From: an uncultured bacterium
GTDB lineage: Bacteria > Verrucomicrobiota > Verrucomicrobiia > CAIQCK01
Direction of reading: 5' to 3'
Assembly: GCA_903870275.1 (NCBI GenBank)
Contig: CAIQCK010000029.1
Coordinates: 1-64,000, forward strand
DNA length: 64,000 nt
Position 1 is the first letter of the stretch. Every line of letters starts with the position of its first letter. The position numbers and the translations under genes were made by a program. Under the pieces are notes generated by a model, which was not told where the DNA came from, did no database searches, and was given only the letters and a program-made list of their open reading frames with translations. Shown piece by piece: positions 14,786 through 23,224 of this stretch.

Positions 14786-16057
14786 TTACCCTCTCAAGAT
14801 GGCGCGTCTGGAGTGGTCGTAGGTCGTGCGCCGGCCATACTTGTACGATTCCACCGCCATCAGGCAGGCGATGCAATGCTGATAGCCCGCCTCGATGGGC
14901 GCGCGCGTCTTCTGGCCGGTGCGCATGCACTGCAACCAATTCTGGAAATGGTCGGGCGTCTCGATCGGCTTGACCTCATTGATGCCGCGGATGCCACCAT
15001 CGCGTTTTGGCCCGCCTTCGGCGCTGTAGGTCGGCGCGCTCCAGTTGTCGAGGTTCAACTGCCCTTTCTCGCAGAAGAAGCGGTGGCGGCTGCCGCTTCC
15101 GTTGCCGAAGTTGCTCGAGTAGGCGACCATGAAGCCTTCCGGGTACACCCAAAGCGCTTCGACATGGTCGGGGCAGGTGAAGTTGTGCTCGTCCTTCCAC
15201 GTAAACACACCGCCGTTGCAGACGCAACTCACCGGGAACTGTGCGCCAGTGATATAATGGTAGAGGTCAATGAAGTGACAGCCGAGATTTGCAATGGGGC
15301 CGTCGGTGTAGTCGAGATACCCATACCAGCCGGTGAAGACTTCGGGGTCGAACGACCGCTTCGGCGCGTTGAAAAGAAACTCATTCCAGTCCACGTCTTC
15401 TTTTTTCACCTGCGCGGACTTGGGAAGGTGGGCCTTGACGAAGCCATACCAGTAGGGCTTCTCGCCGTTGCGGCACTGCTCGACACGCGACGCCTTGCCG
15501 AGGATGCCGGACTTCCACAGCTCACGGCAAGCGGTGCTGGTGGGCAAACTGCGGGTCTGCGTGCCGACCTGCACGACGATGCCCGCCGCGTTGACCGCGT
15601 CCACGGCGCGAAGGAGTTCCTTCATGTTCCGCGCCATCGGCTTCTCGACATAGACGTGCTTCTTGGCCCTGGCAGTCGCTTCGAGTTGCATGGCGTGATG
15701 GTGGTCGAGCGAGGCAATCATGACGGCGTCAATGTCCTCGCGCGCCAGCACGTCGCGGTAGCTGACAAACTGTTTCACATCGGTGCCATACCACTCTTTG
15801 CACATTGCGGCGGCCTCTTCGCGTGCGAGCCGCCACGGGTCGGCCACCGCCACATACTCGACGTTCTCTACCTTGTCGTGTTTGTGTACGCCTTCCATGT
15901 GCGCCTTCCGGCCGCGTCCGCCGCAGCCGATCTGCGCGATGCGGATGCGCTCGTTGGCGCCCATGACGCGGCCGTAGCTGCGCGCGGTCATGGACATCGC
16001 TGTTACGCCGACGGCGGCGGTCTTGAGGAAGTCTCGACGGTCACATGTTGTGTTCAT
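14786..16057 (-). CDS. Tat-exported Gfo/Idh/MocA oxidoreductase, paralogue 2 of the tandem triplet
   Basis: 423 residues with leader CDRRDFLKTAAVGVTAMSM, Rossmann IAQIGCGGRGR, EKPMARNM, LGCHFIDLYHYITGAQFP and the common C-terminal tail. Compared with paralogues 1 and 3 it carries a short extra segment (AHLPKSAQVKK) before EDVDWNEF. Spacing to paralogue 3 is 23 bases, and both start with the same MNTxCDRRDFLKTAA sequence. This points to recent duplication and one transcript. The protein should fold in the cytoplasm with its nucleotide and be exported by Tat. Confidence 0.9.
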   Translation of the reverse strand: MNTTCDRRDFLKTAAVGVTAMSMTARSYGRVMGANERIRIAQIGCGGRGRKAHMEGVHKHDKVENVEYVAVADPWRLAREEAAAMCKEWYGTDVKQFVSYRDVLAREDIDAVMIASLDHHHAMQLEATARAKKHVYVEKPMARNMKELLRAVDAVNAAGIVVQVGTQTRSLPTSTACRELWKSGILGKASRVEQCRNGEKPYWYGFVKAHLPKSAQVKKEDVDWNEFLFNAPKRSFDPEVFTGWYGYLDYTDGPIANLGCHFIDLYHYITGAQFPVSCVCNGGVFTWKDEHNFTCPDHVEALWVYPEGFMVAYSSNFGNGSGSRHRFFCEKGQLNLDNWSAPTYSAEGGPKRDGGIRGINEVKPIETPDHFQNWLQCMRTGQKTRAPIEAGYQHCIACLMAVESYKYGRRTTYDHSRRAILRG

Positions 16058-16080
16058 GGTCCATGCTCCTTGGTTTTCGT

Positions 16081-17331
16081 TTACCCTCTCAGGATGGCGC
16101 GCCGGGAGTGGTCATAAGTTGTCCGCCGGCCATACTTGTACGATTCCACCGCCATCAGGCAGGCGATGGCATGCTGATAGCCCGCCTCGATGGGCGCGCG
16201 CGTGGGCTTGCCTGTGCGCATGCACTGCAACCAGTTCTGGAAATGGTCGGGCGTCTCGATGGGTTTGACCTCGTTGATGCCGCGGATGCCGCCATCGCGC
16301 TTCGGGCCGCCCTCGGCGCTGAAGGTGGGCGAGGTCCAGTTATCGAGGATCAACTGTCCCTTCTCGCAGAAGTATCGGTGCCGGCTGCCGCCCGAGTTGC
16401 CGAAGTTGCTCGAGTAGGCCACCATGAAACCCTCCGGATAAACCCAGAGCGCCTCGACGTGGTCGGGACAGGTGAACTTGTGCTCGTCCTTCCACGTGAA
16501 CACGCCGCCGTTGCAGACGCAACTTGTCGGGAACTGCGCGCCGGTGATGTAATGGTAGAGGTCAATGAAGTGGCAGCCCAGATTGGCCACCGGGCCGTCG
16601 GTGTAATCGAGGTAGCCATACCAGCCGGAGATGAGACCGGCGTCGAACGGCCGCTTCGGGGCCTTGCCGAGAAACTCGGCCCACTCCACGTCCTCCTTCT
16701 GGATGTCCTTGACGTAGTGATACCAGTAAGGCTTCTCGCCGTTGCGGCACTGCTCGATGCGCGACGCCTTGCCGAGGATGCCCGACTTCCACAGTTCGTT
16801 GCAACCGGTGCTGGTGGGCATGCTACGAACCTGGGTGCCGACCTGCACGACGACGCCCGCCGCCTTGACCGCTTCCATGGCGCGGAGGAGTTCATCCATG
16901 TTGCGCGCCATCGGTTTCTCGACATACACGTTCTTCTTCGCCCTCGCTGCGGCTTCGAGTTGAGTGGCGTGATGATGATCCGGCGCGGCGATCATCACCG
17001 CGTCTACGTCCTTGCAGGCCAGAACGTCGCGGTAGCTGACGCACTGTTTCACATCGGTGCCATACCATTCCTTGCAAAGCGCCGCGGCCTTCTCGCGCGC
17101 GATGCGCCACGGGTCCGCCACGGCCACATACTCGACGTTCTCCACCTTGTCGTGCTTGTGGACGCCCGCCATGTGCGCGTTCCGGCCGCGGTCGCCGCAG
17201 CCGATCTGGGCAATGCGGATGCGCTCGTTGGCGCCCATGACGCGGCCGTAGCTGCGCGCCGTCATGGCGGTGGCCGCCGCACTGACAGTGGCGGTCTTGA
17301 TGAAATCTCTGCGATTGCAAACAGTGCTCAT
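16081..17331 (-). CDS. Tat-exported Gfo/Idh/MocA oxidoreductase, paralogue 1 (first gene of the tandem triplet)
   Basis: 416 residues with leader CNRRDFIKTATVSAAATAM, Rossmann IAQIGCGDRGR, EKPMARNMDELLRAMEAVKAAGV, LGCHFIDLYHYITGAQFPTS and the shared tail. It is first in the minus-strand order 17331 to 13512, so the promoter for all three should lie in 17332-17450; no convincing -35/-10 was found there. The three genes are so alike that substrate divergence must rest on a few loop changes. Confidence 0.9.
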   Translation of the reverse strand: MSTVCNRRDFIKTATVSAAATAMTARSYGRVMGANERIRIAQIGCGDRGRNAHMAGVHKHDKVENVEYVAVADPWRIAREKAAALCKEWYGTDVKQCVSYRDVLACKDVDAVMIAAPDHHHATQLEAAARAKKNVYVEKPMARNMDELLRAMEAVKAAGVVVQVGTQVRSMPTSTGCNELWKSGILGKASRIEQCRNGEKPYWYHYVKDIQKEDVEWAEFLGKAPKRPFDAGLISGWYGYLDYTDGPVANLGCHFIDLYHYITGAQFPTSCVCNGGVFTWKDEHKFTCPDHVEALWVYPEGFMVAYSSNFGNSGGSRHRYFCEKGQLILDNWTSPTFSAEGGPKRDGGIRGINEVKPIETPDHFQNWLQCMRTGKPTRAPIEAGYQHAIACLMAVESYKYGRRTTYDHSRRAILRG

Positions 17332-17651
17332 GGCGGGGTGACTCCTGGTTGGTGGCTGAACTTGCGCTTCATGGTTCTACTGATGGTCTGAGAATTGCGC
17401 GCATCTTACGCCTTCGTTCGTTCGCGACGCTACGTGGAAGCCAACGATTGCTGGTATTTTTCCGACGTGTCTTTGCGTTCTCCTTCCAAAGGACGGATCG
17501 GATGTTACCCCTCCGCCGCCCGGCAGACCATGATACTTTCGTATCGGTGAACCGGCCGCTGCAAACGCCCGCGCCGGTCCTTCGGCACGGACACGCCGAT
17601 TTGCGAAGGCTCTGCGTTGAATTCCGCCGACACTGGCGGTAAAACTTGCGC
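17332..17651. other. Divergent intergenic region, no gene seen
   Basis: 320 bases between the oxidoreductase triplet (minus) and the DUF885 gene (plus). Both units must start here. Short frames are open on both strands but none has a ribosome-binding site or recognisable protein. A small palindrome GATACTTTCGTATC sits near 17530. No promoter match strong enough to annotate. Confidence 0.6.
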
Positions 17652-19520
17652 ATGAATAACCGCTACTTTCCCGCCGGCAGTGTCGTCGCGCTGTTCGTGT
17701 TGGCGCTTGCGTTGCCAATCACCGCGCCGGCTGCGTCGCCGAAACCACTGGCCAAGCCATCGGCAACCTCCACCTCGTCGCTGGCGAGCCTCGTCAGCGA
17801 GTTCGAGGCGGACGACCAAAGCGTTTCCAGTTTCTACGATTTGCCGCGGTCGGCGGTCCGCTTCGACCGGCTCGAAAAACTTTACACCGCCTGGCAGGCG
17901 CGGCTGACGTCGGTGGACTTCGACGCGCTCAACCAATCAGGCCGCGTGGATTACGTGCTGCTGCGGGCCGGGCTTGAGCAATCGCTGGCGGAGATTGCGC
18001 GCGACCGCAAACGCGTCACGGATATGGATCACCTGCTGACATTCCGCGGCATCGTCCACGAACTGGAGCAAGCCCGCTGGCGCGGCGAGCCGGCGAACGC
18101 GCAGGCGGCGGCGACGAAACTGGCCGAGTTGACAAAGCAGGCGAAGCAAATCAAGGAGCGCGTCGAGAAGGGTCTCAAAGCCAAGGCGGCCGCGGACAAA
18201 CCGGCGGCGGAGAGTTCGCCGAAAAAGGAGCCGGCGCGGGAGAAGAAGAGCGATGACGCGCCGGCGATTGCAGTGTCCGCGACTCTGGCGCAACGCGCGG
18301 CGACGACGACGGCGGAGTTGCGCGGCTCGTTGAAGAAATGGTTCGGTTTCTACGACGGTTACCAGCCGGATTTCCAGTGGTGGGTGAAGAAGCCTTACGA
18401 GGAAACCGACAAACAGTTGGAGGAGTACGCGAAATTTCTCCGCGAGGAAGTCGCCGGCCTCAAAGGCAAGGACGAGGACCCGCTCGTCGGCGACCCGATC
18501 GGCGCGGACGCGGTGGCGGAGGCGATCCGGTTCGAGTTTCTGCCTTACACGGCGGAGGAGTTGATCGCCATCGGCGAGCGCGAGATGGCGTGGTGCGAGC
18601 ACGAGATGAAAAACGCCGCGCGCCAGATGGGCTGCGGCGATGACTGGAAGGCGGCGATGGCCAAGGTGAAGGCGGATTTCGTTCCGCCCGGCCAGCAGGA
18701 CGCGCTCGTCGAACAGACCGCGCGCGAGGCCATTGCGTTTGTGCGGAAGCACCACTTCGCGACCGTGCCGCCGCTCTGCGAGGAGACTTGGCGGCTGATA
18801 ATGATGTCGCCGGAGACGATGAAGACGATTCCTTACGCGGCCTACGGCGGTCAGAACATGATGGTGGCCTACGCGAAGGACGAGATGAAGCAGGAGGACA
18901 AACTGATGGTCATGCGCGGCAACAACCGCGCGTTCACGCACCTGACCACGGCGCACGAACTGATCCCCGGCCATCACCTCCAGAACTTCCAGGCGGCGCG
19001 GCACAACCAGCATCGGCGCATGTTCAGCACGCCGTTCTATGTCGAGGGCTGGGCGCTCTACTGCGAACTGCGTTTGTGGGACCTCGGCTGGGCGCGCACG
19101 CCGCAGGAGCGGATCGGCATGTTGTTCTGGCACATGCACCGCGCCGCGCGGATCATCGTCTCCCTCAAGTTCCACCTCGGCCGGATGAAGCCGGCGGAGA
19201 TGGTGGAGTTTCTGGTGAACCGCGTCGGCCACGAAAAACTCGGCGCGACGAGCGAAGTGCGACGGTTCATCGCCGCGCAGCCGCTCTACCAGGCCGGCTA
19301 TCTGCTCGGCGGCCTGCAACTCAAGGCGCTGCACGACGAACTGGTTCGCTCCGGCAAAATGAGCGAGCAGCAGTTTAACGACGCCGTGCTGATGGAGAAC
19401 ACGATGCCAATCGAGATGTTGCGCACCGACATGCTGAAGCTGCCGCTCGCGCGTGATACGCAGTCCTCGTGGAAATTCGCCGGAGAAAATCCGGCGGCCC
19501 CCAAACAGGAGAAGCCATGA
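17652..19520 (+). CDS. DUF885 family secreted zinc metallopeptidase-like protein
   Basis: 622 residues from ATG 17652 (a TTG two codons earlier is less likely). Signal peptide to about TAPAAS. An Ala/Lys-rich linker (KAKAAADKPAAESSPKKEP, near 175-205) splits the N-terminal helical part. The catalytic region has HELIPGHH at 435-442 (the H-E-x-x-x-G-H-H form typical of DUF885/M32-like gluzincins) and a downstream FYVEGWALYCE supplying the third ligand Glu. Probably a periplasmic carboxypeptidase or oligopeptidase. Its stop overlaps the next start (ATGA), so it is translationally coupled to the rhamnose mutarotase. Confidence 0.88.
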   Translation: MNNRYFPAGSVVALFVLALALPITAPAASPKPLAKPSATSTSSLASLVSEFEADDQSVSSFYDLPRSAVRFDRLEKLYTAWQARLTSVDFDALNQSGRVDYVLLRAGLEQSLAEIARDRKRVTDMDHLLTFRGIVHELEQARWRGEPANAQAAATKLAELTKQAKQIKERVEKGLKAKAAADKPAAESSPKKEPAREKKSDDAPAIAVSATLAQRAATTTAELRGSLKKWFGFYDGYQPDFQWWVKKPYEETDKQLEEYAKFLREEVAGLKGKDEDPLVGDPIGADAVAEAIRFEFLPYTAEELIAIGEREMAWCEHEMKNAARQMGCGDDWKAAMAKVKADFVPPGQQDALVEQTAREAIAFVRKHHFATVPPLCEETWRLIMMSPETMKTIPYAAYGGQNMMVAYAKDEMKQEDKLMVMRGNNRAFTHLTTAHELIPGHHLQNFQAARHNQHRRMFSTPFYVEGWALYCELRLWDLGWARTPQERIGMLFWHMHRAARIIVSLKFHLGRMKPAEMVEFLVNRVGHEKLGATSEVRRFIAAQPLYQAGYLLGGLQLKALHDELVRSGKMSEQQFNDAVLMENTMPIEMLRTDMLKLPLARDTQSSWKFAGENPAAPKQEKP

Positions 19521-19855
19521 AACGATACGGTTGGGTCATCGGACTGCATCCCGATAAAGTGGAGGAATACAAGCGCCTGCACGCCGCCGTCTGGCCGGAC
19601 GTGTTGAAAATGATCAAGGCGTGTCACATCCAGAATTACTCGATCTACTTCCGCCGACTCGACGACGACAAACCCTACCTCTTCAGCTACCTCGAATACA
19701 CCGGCGACGATTTCGCCGCCGACATGGCCAAAATGGCCGCCGACCCCGTGACGCAACGTTGGTGGAGCTTCTGCAAACCGTGTCAGTCCCCGCTCGCCAC
19801 CCGCGCCGAAGGTGAGTGGTGGTCCGATATGGAAGAAGTTTTCCACGCAGACTGA
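19517..19855 (+). CDS. rhaM: L-rhamnose mutarotase (RhaM/YiiL family)
   Basis: 112 residues, the usual family length (about 104 in E. coli). The active-site pattern is complete: His22 in YKRLHAAVWPDVL, YSIYFR, LFSYLEYTGDDF, the WW pair in QRWWSFC, and the terminal EWWSDMEEVFHAD. The enzyme interconverts alpha and beta L-rhamnose (or L-fucose) before isomerisation. The ATG overlaps the stop of the DUF885 gene by four bases. No other rhamnose genes are in the window, so the paralogue may serve another deoxysugar. The family call is strong. Confidence 0.9.
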   Translation: MKRYGWVIGLHPDKVEEYKRLHAAVWPDVLKMIKACHIQNYSIYFRRLDDDKPYLFSYLEYTGDDFAADMAKMAADPVTQRWWSFCKPCQSPLATRAEGEWWSDMEEVFHAD

Positions 19856-19945
19856 AACCGATAAGCGGCGACACGGCCCGCCCAAGCAAGCCGAAGCTGA
19901 TTCGATGACATCAAGATCTGGAACGCCGAGTTAGTAAACCGCTGA

Positions 19946-20086
19946 ACGCTCACGGAAGACGTGCGCCAGTTCGCCGTCGAACAGGAAGTGAGCGAGGAAG
20001 ATGCGCCGAATAAAGGGATGGAAGCGAAGGCAAAGGAGTCTGTGGAGAAGGGCGCGAAGGTTTGTTCGAAGGCGCGAGTTGTATAG
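19946..20086 (+). pseudogene. C-terminal remnant of thiC (phosphomethylpyrimidine synthase)
   Basis: One frame reads TLTEDVRQFAVEQEVSEEDA, then NKGMEAKAKESVEKGAKV, ending with KARVV and TAG. This matches the last helices of ThiC, where the consensus is roughly ITEDVRKYA, then a GMEEKSKEFVEKGAE-like stretch. A stop (TGA at 19943) lies directly upstream, and there is no Fe-S cluster Cys motif or barrel. It is therefore a ~47-codon relic of a thiamine-biosynthesis gene. It suggests that thiC was deleted or moved here; a functional copy may exist elsewhere in the genome. Confidence 0.7.
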
Positions 20087-20096
20087 CAGGCTGCTT

Positions 20097-21482
20097 TCAG
20101 TTCTGTTTCTGCTTGTCAAACCACGCCTTCAACTCGGAAAGAATCCGACGATTGTCCGCGAGTTCTTCTTCTGTGCCATCGCGGTTCGGATCGTGATGCC
20201 ATTTGTAATAATATTTGGGACCGTTGGGGCTGTATTCGAGAGCCAGCATCAATCGGAAGTTATAGGAATGCCTGACCGACGGGTCATCGAAATGCAGACA
20301 ACTCGCGAGACCGGGCGCAGCCTGATCGCCGCCATACATTCGCAGAAGGTCAATGGCGTCATAGTAGGTTCGTATGTTTTCGCCGCCGGACAAAATCATT
20401 GGCTTAACCCAAGCCGGATCTACCGGCCGTCCGAGCGCGCGCAAACCATTCACTGCGGCAATGCGAAGGGCAAAATCCGAACTGCCCAAGCAATTCGTCA
20501 GCACGCCAAACGAACGCGTGTCGCCGAGCCGGCCAACGGCTTGAGCTGCGGCGTAACGAACAGAGTTGCTTTTATCCTGCAGCAGGGAACAAAGCGGGGC
20601 GAAGACGAGTTCTGAACCCGTCCAACCCATCGCCCTTGCGGTTTGGATTCGGACGTCCGCGTCCGGGTTTGTGAGTCCGGGAAGCAGCGTGCGCGCGGCA
20701 CGGTCGTTCTGTTGCGATTTCCGCAGCGCGGTTCCGGCGATGCCGGCCACGAAATCCTCTCCATGCTTGAGCACAACCGTGAGTGCGTCTGCAGCCTCGC
20801 TATTCGTGTAACGCGCGAGCGCGTCAACGGCGATGTCATTGTCGGGACTCTTTGCAACTAAAGCGGCCAAAGGCGGAATAATTCGCGGGTCGTTGATTGC
20901 CGCGAGCGCCATCGCGGCTTCCTGGGGCGCGCCATTGGTTTCAACAACGCGCCCCCACGTTTCGATGATTTCGGTCATGCGTTTGGGATCGGCCGGCAGA
21001 ACAGTCAGAGTGAAGGTTGTAATGATCGGTTTGCCCAATGAATTGCTGCGATTCAAAAAGGATTCAAAGTCACAACGACAAGTCACCGTGTAGTCGCCCG
21101 GTTGATCAAAGACGCATCGCTCGTTAAGGAAGATTCGGCAGGTGTAGTTCTTCCCGGGCGGAACGTTTTCCCGAGACACGGGTCCATTTCCATCCAATCC
21201 ATAATAGTGACCTCTCACCGATTTGCCGTCCACGTCGGTTGCGGTGATTGCGAAAATTTCGTTGCGGACGTGAAAGAACTGAAACGGCTGTTTCCCGCGA
21301 TTGCTTGCCATGAAGGTCAGGAAGAGTGGTTCACCAACGATTATGCGCGAAGCGTCAGGGGTGAAACCGGCAGTAAGGGAAACCCCATTGGTGGGATTCG
21401 CATAGTCGCACAGAAACGTCGCGCCTTCAGCAAGACTAAGAGTGATGATTGGGACCATCAAACCGAAAAGGCATTTTTTCAT
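20097..21482 (-). CDS. Secreted HEAT-repeat protein with N-terminal Ig-like domain
   Basis: 461 residues. A signal peptide (KCLFGLMVPIITLSLAEGA) is followed by a beta-rich region (about 30-165: GEPLFLTFMASNRGKQPFQF, PGDYTVTCRC) like an Ig-type domain. Then come HEAT/PBS-lyase repeats at about 175-400: INDPRIIPPLAALV, LTNPDADVRIQTARAMGW, DKSNSVRYAAAQAVGRLGD and SSDFALRIAAVNGLRALG. Such proteins are scaffolds for protein binding. The gene runs toward the thiC remnant. No specific partner can be inferred. Confidence 0.8.
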   Translation of the reverse strand: MKKCLFGLMVPIITLSLAEGATFLCDYANPTNGVSLTAGFTPDASRIIVGEPLFLTFMASNRGKQPFQFFHVRNEIFAITATDVDGKSVRGHYYGLDGNGPVSRENVPPGKNYTCRIFLNERCVFDQPGDYTVTCRCDFESFLNRSNSLGKPIITTFTLTVLPADPKRMTEIIETWGRVVETNGAPQEAAMALAAINDPRIIPPLAALVAKSPDNDIAVDALARYTNSEAADALTVVLKHGEDFVAGIAGTALRKSQQNDRAARTLLPGLTNPDADVRIQTARAMGWTGSELVFAPLCSLLQDKSNSVRYAAAQAVGRLGDTRSFGVLTNCLGSSDFALRIAAVNGLRALGRPVDPAWVKPMILSGGENIRTYYDAIDLLRMYGGDQAAPGLASCLHFDDPSVRHSYNFRLMLALEYSPNGPKYYYKWHHDPNRDGTEEELADNRRILSELKAWFDKQKQN

Positions 21483-21615
21483 TCATCTATTGAACGAAGA
21501 GGTTACAGCGTTGCCCGTCTGATTCAGACATATGGGCGTGATTGCGCCGAAAGTCGAGGAACAATTGCTCGCTCCTTGATTGAAATCCTTCCGGTTTTAT
21601 GTTCGACTGCGCACC

Positions 21616-22227
21616 ATGAAATCACTGCTTCTTTTCCTTGCGATTGTTCTGGCACAAACAACGGCGTTTGCCGATGACGCCAAATCCCTCCTCGTCCAGC
21701 CGGGGAAGGTTGTTGCCCAGCCGGACCTCAAGTCGCCGCTGGGAGAGGAGTGGAGCGTGCGGAAGGGAACTTGGGAGCCGAAAGACGGGGAGCTGGTGTG
21801 CGCGGAGGTGCCTGCGGACAAACATTCCGCGGTGCTGTGGCATCAGGTGGGATTGCAGAGCGCGGTGATCGAATGCGAGTTCCAACTGGATGGCGGCAAG
21901 GTGTTCATCATCGGCTGCGACTCGGCCAAGGGACACGTCGGGCGGCTGGTCATCCTGCCGAAGCTCGCCAAGATTTCGGAAGATGTCACCATGGTCAACG
22001 GCAAGCACGCCGGCTCGACGCTCGGCCAGGCCGTGCTCGACCTGAAACCAGGCCAATGGTATTCGGCGCGGTTTGAATGGACCGGCGACAAGATGGCGGC
22101 ACGCGTGGATGGCAAGGAGATTCAGGGGAAACATGAGAATCTGGCCACGGCCAAGACGCGCTGGTGGTTCGCCGTGGGCGGCGCAAAGGTCCACGTGAAA
22201 AACATCAAGGCGTGCGAGGGGAAGTAA
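21616..22227 (+). CDS. Secreted DUF1080-like (LamG-type) protein
   Basis: 203 residues from ATG 21616, chosen because the signal peptide MKSLLLFLAIVLAQTTAFA begins there. The mature part is a single concanavalin-like sandwich: EEWSVRKGTWEPKDGELVCAE at the start, VIECEFQLDGG in the core, PGQWYSARFEWTGDKMAARVDGKE near the end. This resembles DUF1080 (3-keto-glycoside hydrolase-like) domains, which are greatly expanded in Verrucomicrobia and Planctomycetes. It sits just upstream of a secreted esterase in the same direction. Binding or hydrolysis of carbohydrates is inferred. Confidence 0.75.
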   Translation: MKSLLLFLAIVLAQTTAFADDAKSLLVQPGKVVAQPDLKSPLGEEWSVRKGTWEPKDGELVCAEVPADKHSAVLWHQVGLQSAVIECEFQLDGGKVFIIGCDSAKGHVGRLVILPKLAKISEDVTMVNGKHAGSTLGQAVLDLKPGQWYSARFEWTGDKMAARVDGKEIQGKHENLATAKTRWWFAVGGAKVHVKNIKACEGK

Positions 22228-22342
22228 TCTCCGGCGGCCCGTGCCGGCGTGCGCTAACGGCAAGTTCACCGAAGAGGCGCAGAGAACGCAGGGAATTGGA
22301 AACTTCTTTCCGAAACCTGTGTTTACTCTTCTTGTTGCCATC

Positions 22343-23176
22343 ATGAAACAAATCAATCGCCATGTTTTTCTGACATTGTGCGCGGGCGGTCTCGCGCTAC
22401 TCCTCAACGTCACAGCACAAGCCGCCGCTGACGGGGACGATCAGGGCTTGAAGCACCTGGAGTTCACGGTGGACGGCGCGACGCGCGAAGCTCTGCTCTA
22501 CGCGCCGATGAAGGCGAAGACGGCGAGCACGCCGCTGGTGTTCGTGTTTCACGGCCACGGCGGCAGTTCGCAACAGGTGTCGCGCGGGTTCGGCATTCAT
22601 CGTCTATGGCCGCAGGCCATCGTCATCTATCCGCAGGGACTGAACACGGCGGGAAAATTGGTGGATCCAGAGGGCAAAAAGACCGGCTGGCAAAACACGG
22701 CCGGCATACTGCAGGACCGCGACCTGAAATTTTTCGACACCATGCTCGCGCAACTCAAGCAAGACTACAAGGTGGACGAGAAACGCATCTACTGCACCGG
22801 CCACTCCAACGGCGGCGGGTTCACGTATCTGCTTTGGGCCGAACGCGGCGAAGTTTTCGCGGCGGTTGCGCCGTCGAGCGCAGCCTATCGAGGTCTGTTG
22901 AAAACACCTCTGAAACCAAAGCCCTGCCTGCACATCGGGGGCGAGAAGGACCCGCTGGTGAAGTTCGAGTGGCAAAAGCAGACGATGGACTCGGTGCGCA
23001 AGATCAACGGCTGCGACGAGGAAGGGAAGGAATGGGCGAAGTATTGCACGCTGTATCCGTCGAAGACCGGCACGCCGTTCATCGCGGCCATTCATCCCGG
23101 CGGCCACATCTTTCCCACCCAGGCGCCGCCGCTGATTGTGAGATTCTTCAAGGAGCATCCGCCGGCGGGGAAGTAG
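22343..23176 (+). CDS. Secreted alpha/beta-hydrolase esterase (PHB depolymerase/feruloyl esterase-like, LpqC type)
   Basis: 277 residues from ATG 22343 with a signal peptide ending near AQAAA. The oxyanion region is FVFHGHGGSS, the nucleophile elbow GHSNGGGFTY (Ser about 153), the acid region GEKDPLVKFEW, and the catalytic His lies in HPGGHIFP. This order is typical of esterase-PHB/feruloyl esterase proteins that remove acyl groups from plant polysaccharides or hydrolyse polyesters. The start region contains AGAGGCGCAGAGAACGCAG, which is also seen after hoxH. Confidence 0.85.
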   Translation: MKQINRHVFLTLCAGGLALLLNVTAQAAADGDDQGLKHLEFTVDGATREALLYAPMKAKTASTPLVFVFHGHGGSSQQVSRGFGIHRLWPQAIVIYPQGLNTAGKLVDPEGKKTGWQNTAGILQDRDLKFFDTMLAQLKQDYKVDEKRIYCTGHSNGGGFTYLLWAERGEVFAAVAPSSAAYRGLLKTPLKPKPCLHIGGEKDPLVKFEWQKQTMDSVRKINGCDEEGKEWAKYCTLYPSKTGTPFIAAIHPGGHIFPTQAPPLIVRFFKEHPPAGK

Positions 23177-23224
23177 ACGGCGACGCTTGCCCCGTGTGAC
23201 GGGGTGAGGAGGCGGCTGCGGTCT

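Noticed and set aside
14768-17391. Long plus-strand frames over the oxidoreductase triplet
   Set aside because: They mirror high-GC codon structure on the opposite strand, repeat with each paralogue, and have no family motif.
19943-19945. TGA upstream of the thiC tail read as another selenocysteine codon
   Set aside because: The aligned ThiC residue is not a Cys and the sequence upstream shows no ThiC homology; this is a relic.
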